From positions 62,001 to 126,000 of the forward strand of contig QANY01013350.1 of assembly GCA_003255025.1 (NCBI GenBank): a DNA stretch of 64,000 nucleotides, given 5' to 3'. Position 1 is the stretch's first letter, and each line of letters opens with the position of its first letter. Of the stretch, positions 11,841-22,859 are shown piece after piece. Source of the stretch: Datisca glomerata (Eukaryota; Streptophyta; Magnoliopsida; Cucurbitales; Datiscaceae). The notes under the pieces were generated by a model that worked only from the letters and a program-made list of their open reading frames with translations, was not told the origin of the DNA and did not search any database. A program made the translations under genes and the position numbers.

Positions 11841-13239
11841 TATGTAATATTTTTTAATTTATTACTAAATCATTAAGCCAACCTATTAAAATTGCACAAT
11901 AAAAAAAAACAGAAAAGGACACAAATATCTCAGCAAATAATACAACTTTTCATTGCAAACAATATGATTATTTTCAAAAGTTCTAACATTGTTGACTAGA
12001 AATAACAAATAACGAAGTTAATAATAAAAACCTTGAAGCTAATGAACTTTGATTCTTTCTTTTTAGTTGTTCAAGCTACTCTAACATTGTTCTTTTTAGT
12101 TGTGAACCTACACAAAAACAAAGAAAATTTTTAACCCATGAATTTACTAAATTATAAAGTAAAGTAAAAGACTATTGTAAGTTATCATACGTATTACTTG
12201 ATATTTATTGCTTCTTTTATCCACTCATGTGTTATATCGCAGATTGTTAGTTTAACCCTGAGTAAAAGAATACAAAGTTAAACAAAATATAAATGCACCA
12301 TCATACTTACTATAAACATAGTTACATGTACTACCTTCAATAATCACAATATCTTCACCATTTGGTCGAACATAAGTAACCTCGTTTTCACTATCTATGT
12401 CAAATATTTCAACATAAGGCATCTATGTCAAATGTATCATCTAAATCATCATGAGTAATACTTTTACGATATTCTCTTTAAGTGGAAGATAAGACAAATG
12501 ATCATCTTAGATTTTATGGATCTTTGACATAAAAAACATGTTTTGCTTACGAAGCCAAAATGAAATGATCATTTTTGTGACCTAATCTTACAAGATCAAC
12601 TAATATAAATCCAAGATCATCAATTTTGATCCTATTACTGTTTTCAACCCAGACACATTTAAACAACGGAAGCCTAAACATATTATAATTAAGCTCTCAA
12701 ATCTCTTGAATCACTTCATAAAAAGGACAAGTATGAATATATATGATTATTATGCTTAGCACTTTCAATTTACATTATATGTGCCACTACACTAACTCCA
12801 CTATTATGGAAGCATTTATCGTTATCAAAACATTTTGTATAAAATCTATAGCCATTTATAGTGTAACTAAAATATTTGATTACCTCGTAACTTGGGCTGT
12901 GTGCTACCACCTCAGTGTATTTGATATATTTATAGAGACATCAATATCATTTGCAACCTACAATAACAATCCATGATTAAGTATTTTATGAAATTTACAA
13001 GCCTGAATATATATCGTTATCACTTAGTTACTTGACCAGGCAACCAATAAATAAATGTGCAGTTATGTTTATCTTGTAGCCATTTATGTCTCTTTGATTT
13101 GCTAGGATGCTTATTCCTCAAGAAATTCATATGTTGCCTATATAACAACATAAAATAAAAATTCAAATAGAGTATGAAATAAAGAAGCATTATAAACAAT
13201 AAGGAGCATAATACAGATAAAAGATTGAGATTATTGTAA

Positions 13240-15000
13240 TTACTCGATATAGGTTTGAACTTCATTAGCATTTTCTAATACGTAACGATGTGCTTGCTTC
13301 CTTTGTTTGTGATCAATTCTTTCTACACGGCCACTTGATAAAGGCTTATCATATTTCAAATCATCATTTGAGTATGAAACTCCAATTGATTTAACTCCTA
13401 CATATTCGGTGGAAAGCTTTACTGCTTCTTCAGCAATATAACACTCATTAATGCAACCCTCTGGATGATTGTAATTTCTTACATAACCCTTTAACACTTT
13501 TATATATCGTTCAAATGGGTACATCCACGCAAGTAAACTGGTCCATAAAGTCATACTTCTCTAATAAGGTGCACAGTGAGATGAAGCGTAATTGTGAAGA
13601 ATGTGGGGATTTTATTTTTCAAAAATACATAAAGTCACAATAATTTCTTTTTGTAGCATATCTAGTTGTGTAATATCTATAACCTTACTACAAATTGCAT
13701 TGAAGAATGAACAAAGTTTGGTGATATCTTACCTGATCTAGTAATAATCCACGTATTGCCACATGAAGTATGTGTTGCATTAATGTATGGCAATCATGAG
13801 ATTTCAACCCATTCGGACTAAGACATTTCAAAGAAACTAGATTTTTAAAAGATGAGTACCCTTCAGGAACTTTTATGTTAGCTAATGTAGTGCACAATTT
13901 CTTCTTCTCTGCTCATGATAATTTGTACCAAGCTGGGGGCATAACTATTTTTTCATAAACGTTTAGCGCTAATTCTGGTCTAATGTCATTTCCACAAGGT
14001 CCATACGACCATATTAACAATGTTAACATTATGTATTTTCTCTTCAAGTACAACCATGGAAGGAGATTATATATCACCATAATCACAGGCCAACAACTAT
14101 ATTTATTACCAAGGGAACTAAATGGATTTACCCCATCTGCTGCAATAGCTAGTCGAAGGTGTCTTAGCTCAGCAACAAAATCTAGTCACTTGTAGTCGAT
14201 AAGCTTCCAAGATGGAGAATCACCTGGGTGACGTAATTTATCATCCATTTCCCTATCATAAGCATTTCATGTCAAGTTTTCTACAATATGACTACTCTTC
14301 TTCATTTTTTTGAACTATGGAATGGGAGGAAAATACCATAACACCTTTGCAGTCCTTTTTTATCCCTTGACAAATCCTTCGATAGTTTCCATCTTTAGAC
14401 ACCACATATAGGATGTACAGTTGCTTCTACATGCTCATTTCTATATAAAATGCAATCATTAACACATGTATTTTTTGATACTCTGTTTCAAAAGCACACA
14501 AGATTTTCTTAGCCTTGTAGAATGAAACAAGCATTTGATTATCATATGAAAGAATTTCTTTTAACACACTCAATAAATCTAAAAAACTTATCTCACTCCA
14601 CCCATATTTAGCCTTCTTACAATTGGGGTACAATGGCTTCTTAGCATCATTACGCATCTTTTTGAATTTTTTAGGATTATCAAAATAACAATCTTTTACA
14701 GCTTCAACCATATTTACAGTACATTCATAATCATCAAGATCTACATGAGACCTCTTTACTCCTTCATTTATACCAAATGTCTTTTTGTAGAATTATTTAA
14801 TTCTCCATGCCACACCCATGTTTGATATCTTTGATCTATACCATTAATGAATAAATGATTCTTTACCTCAGAGAAAGTGTAATGTTTGAGATTCTCACAT
14901 TCCACACACTGACAACGTAAGTAACAAGGGTCATTATCATGCTCCATCGCATACTTGAGGAAATTTTCAACCCAATGCCATAATTTATGGATGTTTTATC
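13240..15000 (-). pseudogene. TNP2-like CACTA transposase relic
   Basis: TNP2 (Transposase_21 family) is the catalytic CACTA transposase. Minus-strand pieces appear in the family order: a transposase-associated zinc domain near 14,780-14,940 (ECENLKHYTF, NHLFINGIDQRYQTWVWHGE); the N-terminal part at 14,427-14,711 (PLYPNCKKAKYGWSEISFLDLL); the core near 13,960-14,195 (LRHLRLAIAADGVNPF, YSCWPVIMVIYNL); KVPEGYSS and GLKSHDCHTLMQ at 13,688-13,897; and a DUF4218-type end at 13,240-13,554 (MYPFERYIKVLKGYVRN, PEGCINECYIAEEA). Frames change between blocks and stops intervene, so it is inactive. Confidence 0.88.
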
Positions 15001-15019
15001 CATGAACATCCATAAATTA
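14981..15019. repeat. Perfect 15-bp inverted repeat (hairpin)
   Basis: TAATTTATGGATGTT at 14981-14995 pairs exactly with 15005-15019 across a 9-base loop. It sits at the 5' edge of the TNP2-like relic. Confidence 0.85.
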
Positions 15020-15309
15020 ATCCATCATGAGAATTCAAAAAGATATGCAAAACCCATTAATACCCTAGAATTAATGTAATTTAATCATTAAAGAGTGAGA
15101 AAGATGCAAACATACCTTCCAAATTGATCGTGAGTTGAGGGCATAAAGAAGAAACAGAAAGTTGTAAATGTGATTGCAAGTTGAGAGCGACAAGGAAACA
15201 AATGATTCGAAGAAGAAGACGTGACGCAGATAATATCGATAGTCAATGTCCATCACACCCATGTGCAACACTTACAAAATGAAGGCATGTGAACTCAGGT
15301 AGTACAAAA

Positions 15310-15510
15310 ATGGCAATGCTCTAGCACCCGTCGTTCTTAGTGATCAGAACACGACGGGTCATACAACACCTATCATGTATAGGAATCACACAAAACAACG
15401 GGTGTTATAGCACCTGTCATTTTACTATAGGCATCTCAATGACGGGCCATCTTTGACCCTTCATTTTTAATTGAGTTCACTTGGCTAAAGACGATGAATA
15501 GTCGACTACC
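15310..15510. repeat. Internal block of CACTA-type GACGGG repeats
   Basis: CGACGGG, AACGGGTG, GACGGGCC and CCCGTC recur here in both orientations, in the middle of the element and just upstream of the TNP2-like gene. Such motifs normally mark subterminal DNA. This block may be a promoter region or the remains of an inner element's end (a minus-strand CACTACTTTTTAAC starts near 15,666). Confidence 0.6.
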
Positions 15511-15774
15511 CGTCATCTTATTATGCAATAAGTTGGAAAAATATAGTTTATTTTCATTATTATCCCACTCCAGAATCAGACAAAACAAATCCACATAACG
15601 ACCAAGTCTACCAGAAATCTGACCACACATAATCTATTCAGAATAAATTCTAATATTGTTAAAAAGTAGTGCTATAAAAGTTTGTACATCACTTCTAATA
15701 AAAATTAAAATGTAACTTATCCTACCAAATAACTTATTTACAATCATAAAAATTAAAATGCAACCTAAAGTTAT

Positions 15775-16150
15775 CTCCACCGGCACATATACTCAATGAA
15801 ATGATCGAACCATTCAAACCATACTTCATCATCTCTTCTTGTGCATACGTTATTTTTTCTTTGAACCATCCTAAAATAGTAACAATTACGTTAATCAACT
15901 ATGGTACACTACCATAGAATAAAATATAGTGAAACAAGAACTAGTGTGCATACCATTTCAATCTCAACCGGCACATATACTCAATGAAATGATTGGACCA
16001 TTCAAACCGTACATTATCAATCTCTTCTTGTGTGTACGTTATTTCATCCTTGAATCATCATAAAATAGTAACAATTACGTTAATCAACTATTTTACACTA
16101 CCATAGAATAAAATATAGTGAAACAAGAACTAGTGTAGATACCATTTCAA
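15775..16150. repeat. 188-bp tandem duplication inside the CACTA element
   Basis: Two adjacent copies start at about 15,775 and 15,963 with the shared stretch CCGGCACATATACTCAATGA. They are about 90% alike. On the minus strand each copy has a short open segment (FEW-, then NHFIEYMCR or DHFIEYMCR), so the unit may carry a duplicated exon. Its function is unknown. Confidence 0.85.
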
Positions 16151-17099
16151 TCATACACTTGCGACGATTCTTGATTATATCTTTCATGAAACACATAACA
16201 AAATAGCCACATTCAATGCTCCCAGGTTACTTAGGACACTATTATATAAATTAATTATATAGATTAATAAAATACATTACCACACATAAAATAAATATAT
16301 AAATCAATACCTCAGGTTTTATCAAATTCATGAATTTCCTAATTGTACTTTCTAGCGTAGATCTAGCTATCTTGAAGGTCCAGCATGAGACATTTTAACT
16401 CTTAATTATATCTTCCTAGTATAATTCATAATACAATAATTCTTAATTATGGAGTAAAACTTATTTCGAAACAACATCTTTCGGGTCTTTATGATTAAAA
16501 CCAAGAATAAAGTCGAAGCAATATGCATTGCTCTCGTGAACAACCATGGCAACCAATATCCAATGATTGGAGAAACTAAATATAGCAAAAATATATTGCC
16601 CAAGTCGCGTGGCTCTCAAAATATTGACAAGGTAACGTGTTCTCTCCTCTGACTTGCCCCATGTTGCACCTATGCGTGTTGTAAAATAAGTTGCCGATGT
16701 TTTGCTCTCGCAACTTCTAGTAAATGGGCCTACAATAAATAAAACTTCAAAATATAAGTAATGAGCATCATCTTATAAAAATATATCTAATTATTGAAGC
16801 GATTATTAAGCATCTTACTCGATATATAGTGACACTGTACTACATGATAGCTTATACAATGACACTGTACTACATGATATCTTGCGTATTTCACAAAATT
16901 GCATAATATCTTCTTTATCACAATATGTTTTAGCCTCATCATAACTAAAATTGGCTCTCTTATATTCAACGAGGGTGGCCTGATCCTCTCCCATCTATTC
17001 GGTCATTGTGTAAAGATACTTTAGGCCAATGGAACGTTTGTAGTCAGTGAGTTTTCTGTAGCAGTCTTTATCAGAGTTGTGTCTTGGAAGTTTAAAATA

Positions 17100-18216
17100 T
17101 GTAGTTGGAGTCGTAAAATTTCCTAAGCCCCTTGCCCGACCACCATGCTCGGGAGTACCCAAAACCATTATGAGAATGTCCTAGGTACCGGAAGTAGGCA
17201 CTCATTTTTCCTTGAGTTCGTCCTATTATTAAAAGTATAATTAAATCAAAATAATTAAATTTAATTCCAACTAATTAAATAAAATAAATTAAACACACTT
17301 ACAATTGTTTTTACTTTTACTTCAACAGTCTCATCCTTGAAGCTTCTTTTTTTATCCACACGGATATACTTCCACAATGTTGCCCAATCTATTGACTCAT
17401 CTGTTTCTTTTTCTTTTTGTTGTCATAGGCAACAATCAAGGTTAGTAGTAAATAGATAGTAATTTGAAAATGAATATTAAGTTCTAAAGAGTTTAATAAT
17501 CATGACAACTCTTCCTCAAATTTTGTGTATCCTTTACAAGACAGTCTATGGTTATATGTATTATTCGCTCGGTTTTTTTGTTATTTTTCCCTTAGTTGCT
17601 GCACCTGAACAATTTATAGTAAATATGCTGAAATTTATAGTTAAAAAATGAATGTGAAACTAATACGCAAAGTAAAGAATTTTACCAAAAATTCAGGATT
17701 AAGATGAGATATCACAAACTCGTCCAAATGCAGTTGCTCGATGAAGTTATATTTAATAGGTGGATGCCTAAATTTATCTGGTTCATTCAAATAAGGAAAA
17801 AATGAAGGCGACCGAGACGACACTTAAAGTCACGTCATCTTTCACCAATATCAATTATAACATCTTTCTTTTGTGTTGGATACATCACATCATCTACATC
17901 AAAAGTAATTAATAAAGATAAATAAATTTATGAATCGCCAATAACAACTAAAAAATAATTTATTAACACATATAAATACCTCAATACTTTCGTAGATCTT
18001 CTTCTTCAGCTCTTTTGGGATATGACGGTCACAACCAGTGTAAGACATTGGAACAATCAAACGTGTTACACTTCCTATAAATCTAATAAAATTGCTGGCG
18101 TGCTCTCCTACTGGTCGTCTCTTAAAACTATATGAGACAACCTTCCTTTCAAAGTTATTTCTATCAGTTTTCAAGGAAGTAAGGTAAGTTGGCCCTCTTT
18201 TTCCTCTTCCTTTCAT
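17100..18216 (-). pseudogene. TNPA/Ptta-like CACTA accessory transposase relic
   Basis: The TNPA-type protein (Ptta/En/Spm family) binds subterminal repeats and assists transposition. On the minus strand, 17,980-18,216 reads MKGRGKRGPTYLTSL, KRRPVGEHASNFIRFIGS, TRLIVPMSY and DRHIPKELKKKIYESI, which is the family's start. Downstream pieces include DEFVISHLNPEF near 17,700, a DWATLWKYIRVDKKRS-type block near 17,370 and the GTPEHGGRARG signature near 17,140. Frames are broken. It lies 5' of the TNP2-like gene, the reverse of the En/Spm and Tam1 order. Confidence 0.7.
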
Positions 18217-18849
18217 CGAATATCCATATTTAGATTATCATAATTCAGATCATCTTCATTCATATCTACAAGTTACAAATTGCATAACATCAAATTTCCA
18301 TTCAAGTATACATGAGACATACAATAAGTATCTAAAGGTCATTGATCTAAAGATCATAAATAACAGCTAAATAATCATACATAATATGAATATTATGGTA
18401 CAAAACCTCATTGAGGTAATATTCCAAGAAGCTTTGAAAGTCTCAAAACACGTCCCTGTGTTTCAAGGAAGACAATTCAAATTCAATTGCTGATGAGCAT
18501 CACATTTTTCACATTGACAGTCTTTAATAGTCTATGTCAAACTGATCCAAAACTATATTAGAAAATTTAAAACCAAAAGAAAGAAAAGAATATTAGCAGA
18601 CAATAAATTCAGTGACAACGATGCAGAGAAGCGACGTATCAAAATTTGAAACACGAAATTCAAAAACTTCTTTGGATAGTATTAAAGAATAAAAAAACAA
18701 TAACATCGTATTAAGTTTAAGAAAACTCATTTGAATCTTAGATGATCAAAACTCATATGAGAAAAATGTAGCGACTTGTTTGATTCTTTGTATAAAGAAT
18801 GATGGAGAAGCATCGAGTTATTGGACAATGGAGAACGAGCTGAAGCGCG

Positions 18850-19510
18850 ACTCGGCTAAGGAAGACGTATGACGATGGTAGATGCGCAATGGAAGATGAC
18901 GGGTTGAGGATGGTGATGGCGACGGGTCTCCTTCGATGGAAGACGACGGGGAGAGAAAGCACGACGGTGGAAGCAAAAGGTATCATGGCGTAAGGAGATA
19001 AAAATGATGGGGGCAACTTCATCGCATACGAGGTAGGGAGAAGATGAAGTAAAAAATAAGCGAGGGTTTGAGAATTAAAATGACAAAAAATGATGGGGTT
19101 AGAGGCCCTGTCATTTTTAATAACTACTACAAGCATGACAAGGTGTCCATCCCCTGTCGTGTTTCTTCAAAATATGATGGGGTATAAAAATCATGTCGTT
19201 TTAGTTATTAGAACTAAAACGATGGAACTTTTACCCCGTCACTTATTTTCAAAGACCAATGGGTTTCGACGTCCCGTCATTTTAATTATTGCATATAAAA
19301 CATACCTCATCATTTTATTATACAATATGACGGTGAATCGACACGCTGTCATTTTAAATCAAGGAATTCTTTATACAATACAATGGTGTATTGACACACC
19401 ATCGTGTTAGTGTCACACACCATCGTATTGTATTTCTTTTAAAACGACGGGGAGTATACCAATTATCTTAAACTGAAAACAAGAGGACGATACCCACTTG
19501 TAGACGATGG
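18850..19510. repeat. CACTA right subterminal repeat region
   Basis: ACGATGG, GATGGGGT, CCCGTC, GACGGGG and CACCATCGT recur densely in both orientations over about 650 bp before the right terminus. Open frames across it (18,753-19,410) are repeat-driven, not genes. Confidence 0.75.
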
Positions 19511-19571
19511 CTTTTGTTATTCCCATTTATTTTTTGGACGCTCATTGTTAAAAGACAGATTTGTAGTAGTG

Positions 19572-20116
19572 AAGATCAAATATTATATCCGCCATCACAA
19601 AATTACTTATACAGCGATACAATTCATCTTTACAAAAGTAGTATCAATAATCATAATCATTATTATCCTAATAACTACATCAATCATTCCAAAATTATTA
19701 CCATCATCAAAAACTATCCTTATCAAGTTCAGTAATATATATCATAAGTGTCCTAATAACTACATTAATCATCATAAAATGCTGTTGCATATGGAGAAGT
19801 AAAAGTTGTTGATGGTTTGGTATGTCGTTTGGATTGTATGATATTGTGAGGTAGCTTTATTCTTGTTCATTTTTTCCTTGGTAGTTATTTCTCTATAAAT
19901 ACTAGAAGAACTAATTAAATATGGTATAATATTTCATTAGTATACATTAATATATTGATCATCCGTATAACAGTATTTTCCAACATTAAAAATCAATTTC
20001 AATTAACAACCACCTCGTTACAATACTCAACAAGCACCCAAGCTAAGAAAAATAATGTCGCTGTCTCAGAAATTAATTAGCTACAACGCATATCAATATA
20101 ATACTGGTACAATAGG
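19572..20116. other. AT-rich spacer
   Basis: Simple AT-rich sequence with ATCATCATTA-like low complexity near 19,640-19,770. No gene or element end recognised. Confidence 0.6.
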
Positions 20117-20546
20117 GTTAATATCATAATGTTACCCAGTATTTTGACTTAAAATCATTTTATTTCCCTAAATTTTATCATCTTCACTAATGGTACATAA
20201 ACTTTCTCCGTCCATAAAAAAACCAATGACCGTGAAATCTCAATTATGTATGTCACATGCATAGTATATGTCAAATTTTCTTCCAAAACTTCTCTCTTCA
20301 ACTTTATAATTGAAGTCACATTCAGGATTTTTTCTCCCGAAACGCTCACAATTTCTTCTCCATCTTTATTGAGAAAATTTTAGAAGAAAATGACATGTGT
20401 CGAGAGCGTGTGACATATTTAAATGAGATTTCACGGTAAGATGAAATTTTTTATGGATGAAAAAAGTTTAAGCACTAAAACAACGGGTTAAAATTTAAAA
20501 GATAAACTAATTTTGAGTTAAATTACAATGGTCTTATGATATTAAC
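20117..20546. mobile_element. Inverted-repeat non-autonomous element (MITE), about 430 bp
   Basis: The two halves are long imperfect inverted repeats. GTTAATATCATAATG at the left matches the complement of CTTATGATATTAAC at the right. Inner pairs include CCGTGAAATCTCA with TGAGATTTCACGG and GTCACATGC with CGTGTGAC. There is no coding capacity. I could not fix a target duplication, so the superfamily is undetermined. Confidence 0.7.
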
Positions 20547-21601
20547 TCATTAATATGGTACTAAGTCTCAGAAATGAGGGTATATTACTCAATGTGCCCA
20601 AATTTAAGAATTTGATGTAAAAAAACTAGGGTGTATGAATATTTACCTCAATTAACCTGGAAGTTGAAGTCTCGAACCACCTTGAATTCAAATAAGAAAT
20701 TTACTTAAATTAGGGCAAATGGAAGGGTAATTTGGTCTAGTTACTTCTTTAGTAACTAGGTCTACATATAATTAAGTCATTTTTGCAAGTGGTCAATTAT
20801 CTGACCATTTTGTTACTTATATTCTAAAAGTGATATATTCAAGTATGGATCGAGAATATCATGACTCAATATTCCATCGCTTGGATGGAGTGACTCAACT
20901 ACCGTAACATTGTTATCATACGGGTGCGATTGTGGTTAGTGGATACATGGGTGTTAGTATGCTTAATGATACAAAATGTTTGTGACAAAGAAAAATATCC
21001 AAAATCTTAATAAACATATCATTTTATATGTCTAATTTTCGGTAATGTTACCCTGCAGAAAACATAGAAAAACTATCAAATATACTCTCAAACTTTACAC
21101 TTGTTGTCATTGTTAACCTTTTATTTTTGGCATTTATAACTTTGGGGTTGTGTTTTTAATTTAAAGACAACCTTCCATCCATACAAGTTTAAGGTGTCGT
21201 TAATTAACTCAATATTGCACGTTTTTCTTCGTTATTATTTATATTTTTACCGAAATTGAAGCCAAATCTTTTCACCTTCGTTCTTTGCATTTTCTCGGCC
21301 TTCTTTCCTTTCTGGTATTTGTGTTTGCATCCTTCTCATGTGTCTCCTTTGCGCAGAGGAGTTAGTCTTTAAATAGGAGCTCAGACTTTTCTTCTTCGCT
21401 TGAAGGAGATCGTCGTCGCACAGGTCACTTCGTCTTCACATAGGAGGTCACTTATTAGAATGGAATATAGGGGAAATAAGATCAAGAGAGTGTTGAATAT
21501 TTTACTAACAAAAAATTATGGTGTGATTAGAATGGAAATTAGGAAAAATCAGAGAATGAAAATGTAGTTTTCTTGATTATGTTAGTGAAAACTAGAATCT
21601 G
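20547..21601. other. Intergenic DNA without recognised genes
   Basis: Ordinary AT-rich sequence with a C/T-rich patch at 21,260-21,440. Nothing recognised. Confidence 0.55.
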
Positions 21602-22060
21602 ATGATGACATATTATGCTGATCATTTTGGTAGATGTCATCTGCTGACTCTTCTAATAGATTTCATGGCTTGTCCAATAGCTTCAAGGATTATTCCTGCT
21701 AGACTTTGTTATTGCAACAACAAAGCTGAATTGAAGGCGTTGTGGGGAAAAGCCAATCCTAAAGAAGGTATCGGGGTAAAGACTATGATGAGATGTATTA
21801 TCTGATAATTTTTTTGGGTTTTGGGACGCAATGGACATTTGTTAATTAGTTTTTCAGAAGGAAACAGTTGTGATTATTATGATTCACTTATATGTATTCG
21901 GTTAACTAAAATTATACTCGGTCTTCGTGAAAACTTAAGAAAATAGAAAAATACAATGAGGAATTGAAGAAAAATGTCAATGGTTGATGAATTTGTGAAG
22001 AGCAATGCTAGAAAAGATTAACTTATACTAAAATCAAATAATTCGAGTAAAAAGCATATC
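21602..22060 (+). pseudogene. Possible GRF-type zinc-finger protein relic
   Basis: The frame at 21,602-21,805 contains RLCYCNNKAELKALWGKANPKEG. This resembles the start of plant GRF zinc fingers (C-x-C-x2-A-x-L then a tryptophan and NPGRRF), but NPGRRF is not conserved and the later cysteine is not in frame. A Lys/Glu-rich tail follows near 21,930-21,980, like the coiled coil seen in these proteins. This is a weak resemblance to a decayed gene. Confidence 0.3.
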
Positions 22061-22199
22061 AAAGATATGTAAGAAAAAAATGGTGCAAAAAAGTAAGATT
22101 TTAATACCTTTGGTGTTTATGTTGCATTGTCATTATTGTAATTTTGCAATTACAAAACTTTGCTTTTTAAGAAATTGGATAGTAAGATTCATTATTCCT

Positions 22200-22480
22200 T
22201 ACATTTTTTAGTTATGTTTATGTATTCCATCAATTAAATATGTATTCCACAATATCAACTAAATATGTACTCCATCAATTAAACATGTATTCAATTAAAA
22301 AACTTGTATTCCATCAAAACACATACATTCAATTAATTAAGCCTGTATTCAATCAAAACACATGTATTCCATCAATTAAATATGTATTCCTTCAAAAGAC
22401 TCATATTCCATCAAAACACATATATTCCATTAATTTTGAACCTGTATTCCGTCAAAACACCTACATATCCCAATTGCAAT
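22200..22480. repeat. Degenerate GTATTCCATCAA minisatellite
   Basis: TGTATTCCATCAATTAA and TGTATTC-ATCAAAACAC alternate about a dozen times. The 87-residue frame here (22,240-22,503) is only the translation of the repeat. Confidence 0.8.
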
Positions 22481-22859
22481 TACAGTACCAAGTAGCATTG
22501 TGAATTGCTAACGTGCCATCTACACAACCTTCATGGCAAAGTGACAGAAGATATGGCTACCAAACACTACGAAAGACACTTGAATAAGTGAATTACTATC
22601 AAAACATCACATGGCTACCACAAAAAGTGTAATAGCCAATTACTTGAACCACTAGACAGAGGTAATGGTTCAAGAGAATCTACCACTAGCTGAACTACCT
22701 TGAGTAGTTGTCTTTGACATTCTCTTTGTTCCATCAATGGGCAACCTAAAACCACATGAAGTTATGTTCTCATGCACATTTTTGGAACACTGTTACATTA
22801 CACACATTTTAGTTGAAAACATAGATAGCAATAATTACACATTTTAATTGAAAACATAA

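Larger units (their letters stand above)
11584..19571 (-). mobile_element. CACTA (En/Spm) DNA transposon, about 8.0 kb
   Basis: The right end on the minus strand reads CACTACTACAAA. The left end on the plus strand reads TACTACTACAAA, one change from a perfect inverted repeat. Both ends are flanked by AAG (11581-11583 and 19572-19574), the 3-bp duplication expected for CACTA elements. Subterminal regions are full of short ACGACGG/GACGGGG-type repeats. Both transposase relics inside lie on the minus strand: a TNPA/Ptta-like gene (about 17.1-18.2 kb) and a TNP2-like gene (about 13.2-15.0 kb). Confidence 0.88.

Noticed and set aside
18753..19410. Open frames of 127 and 106 residues
   Set aside because: They lie in CACTA subterminal repeats on both strands and have repeat-driven composition.
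22240..22503. 87-residue open frame
   Set aside because: It is only the translation of a GTATTCCATCAA minisatellite.
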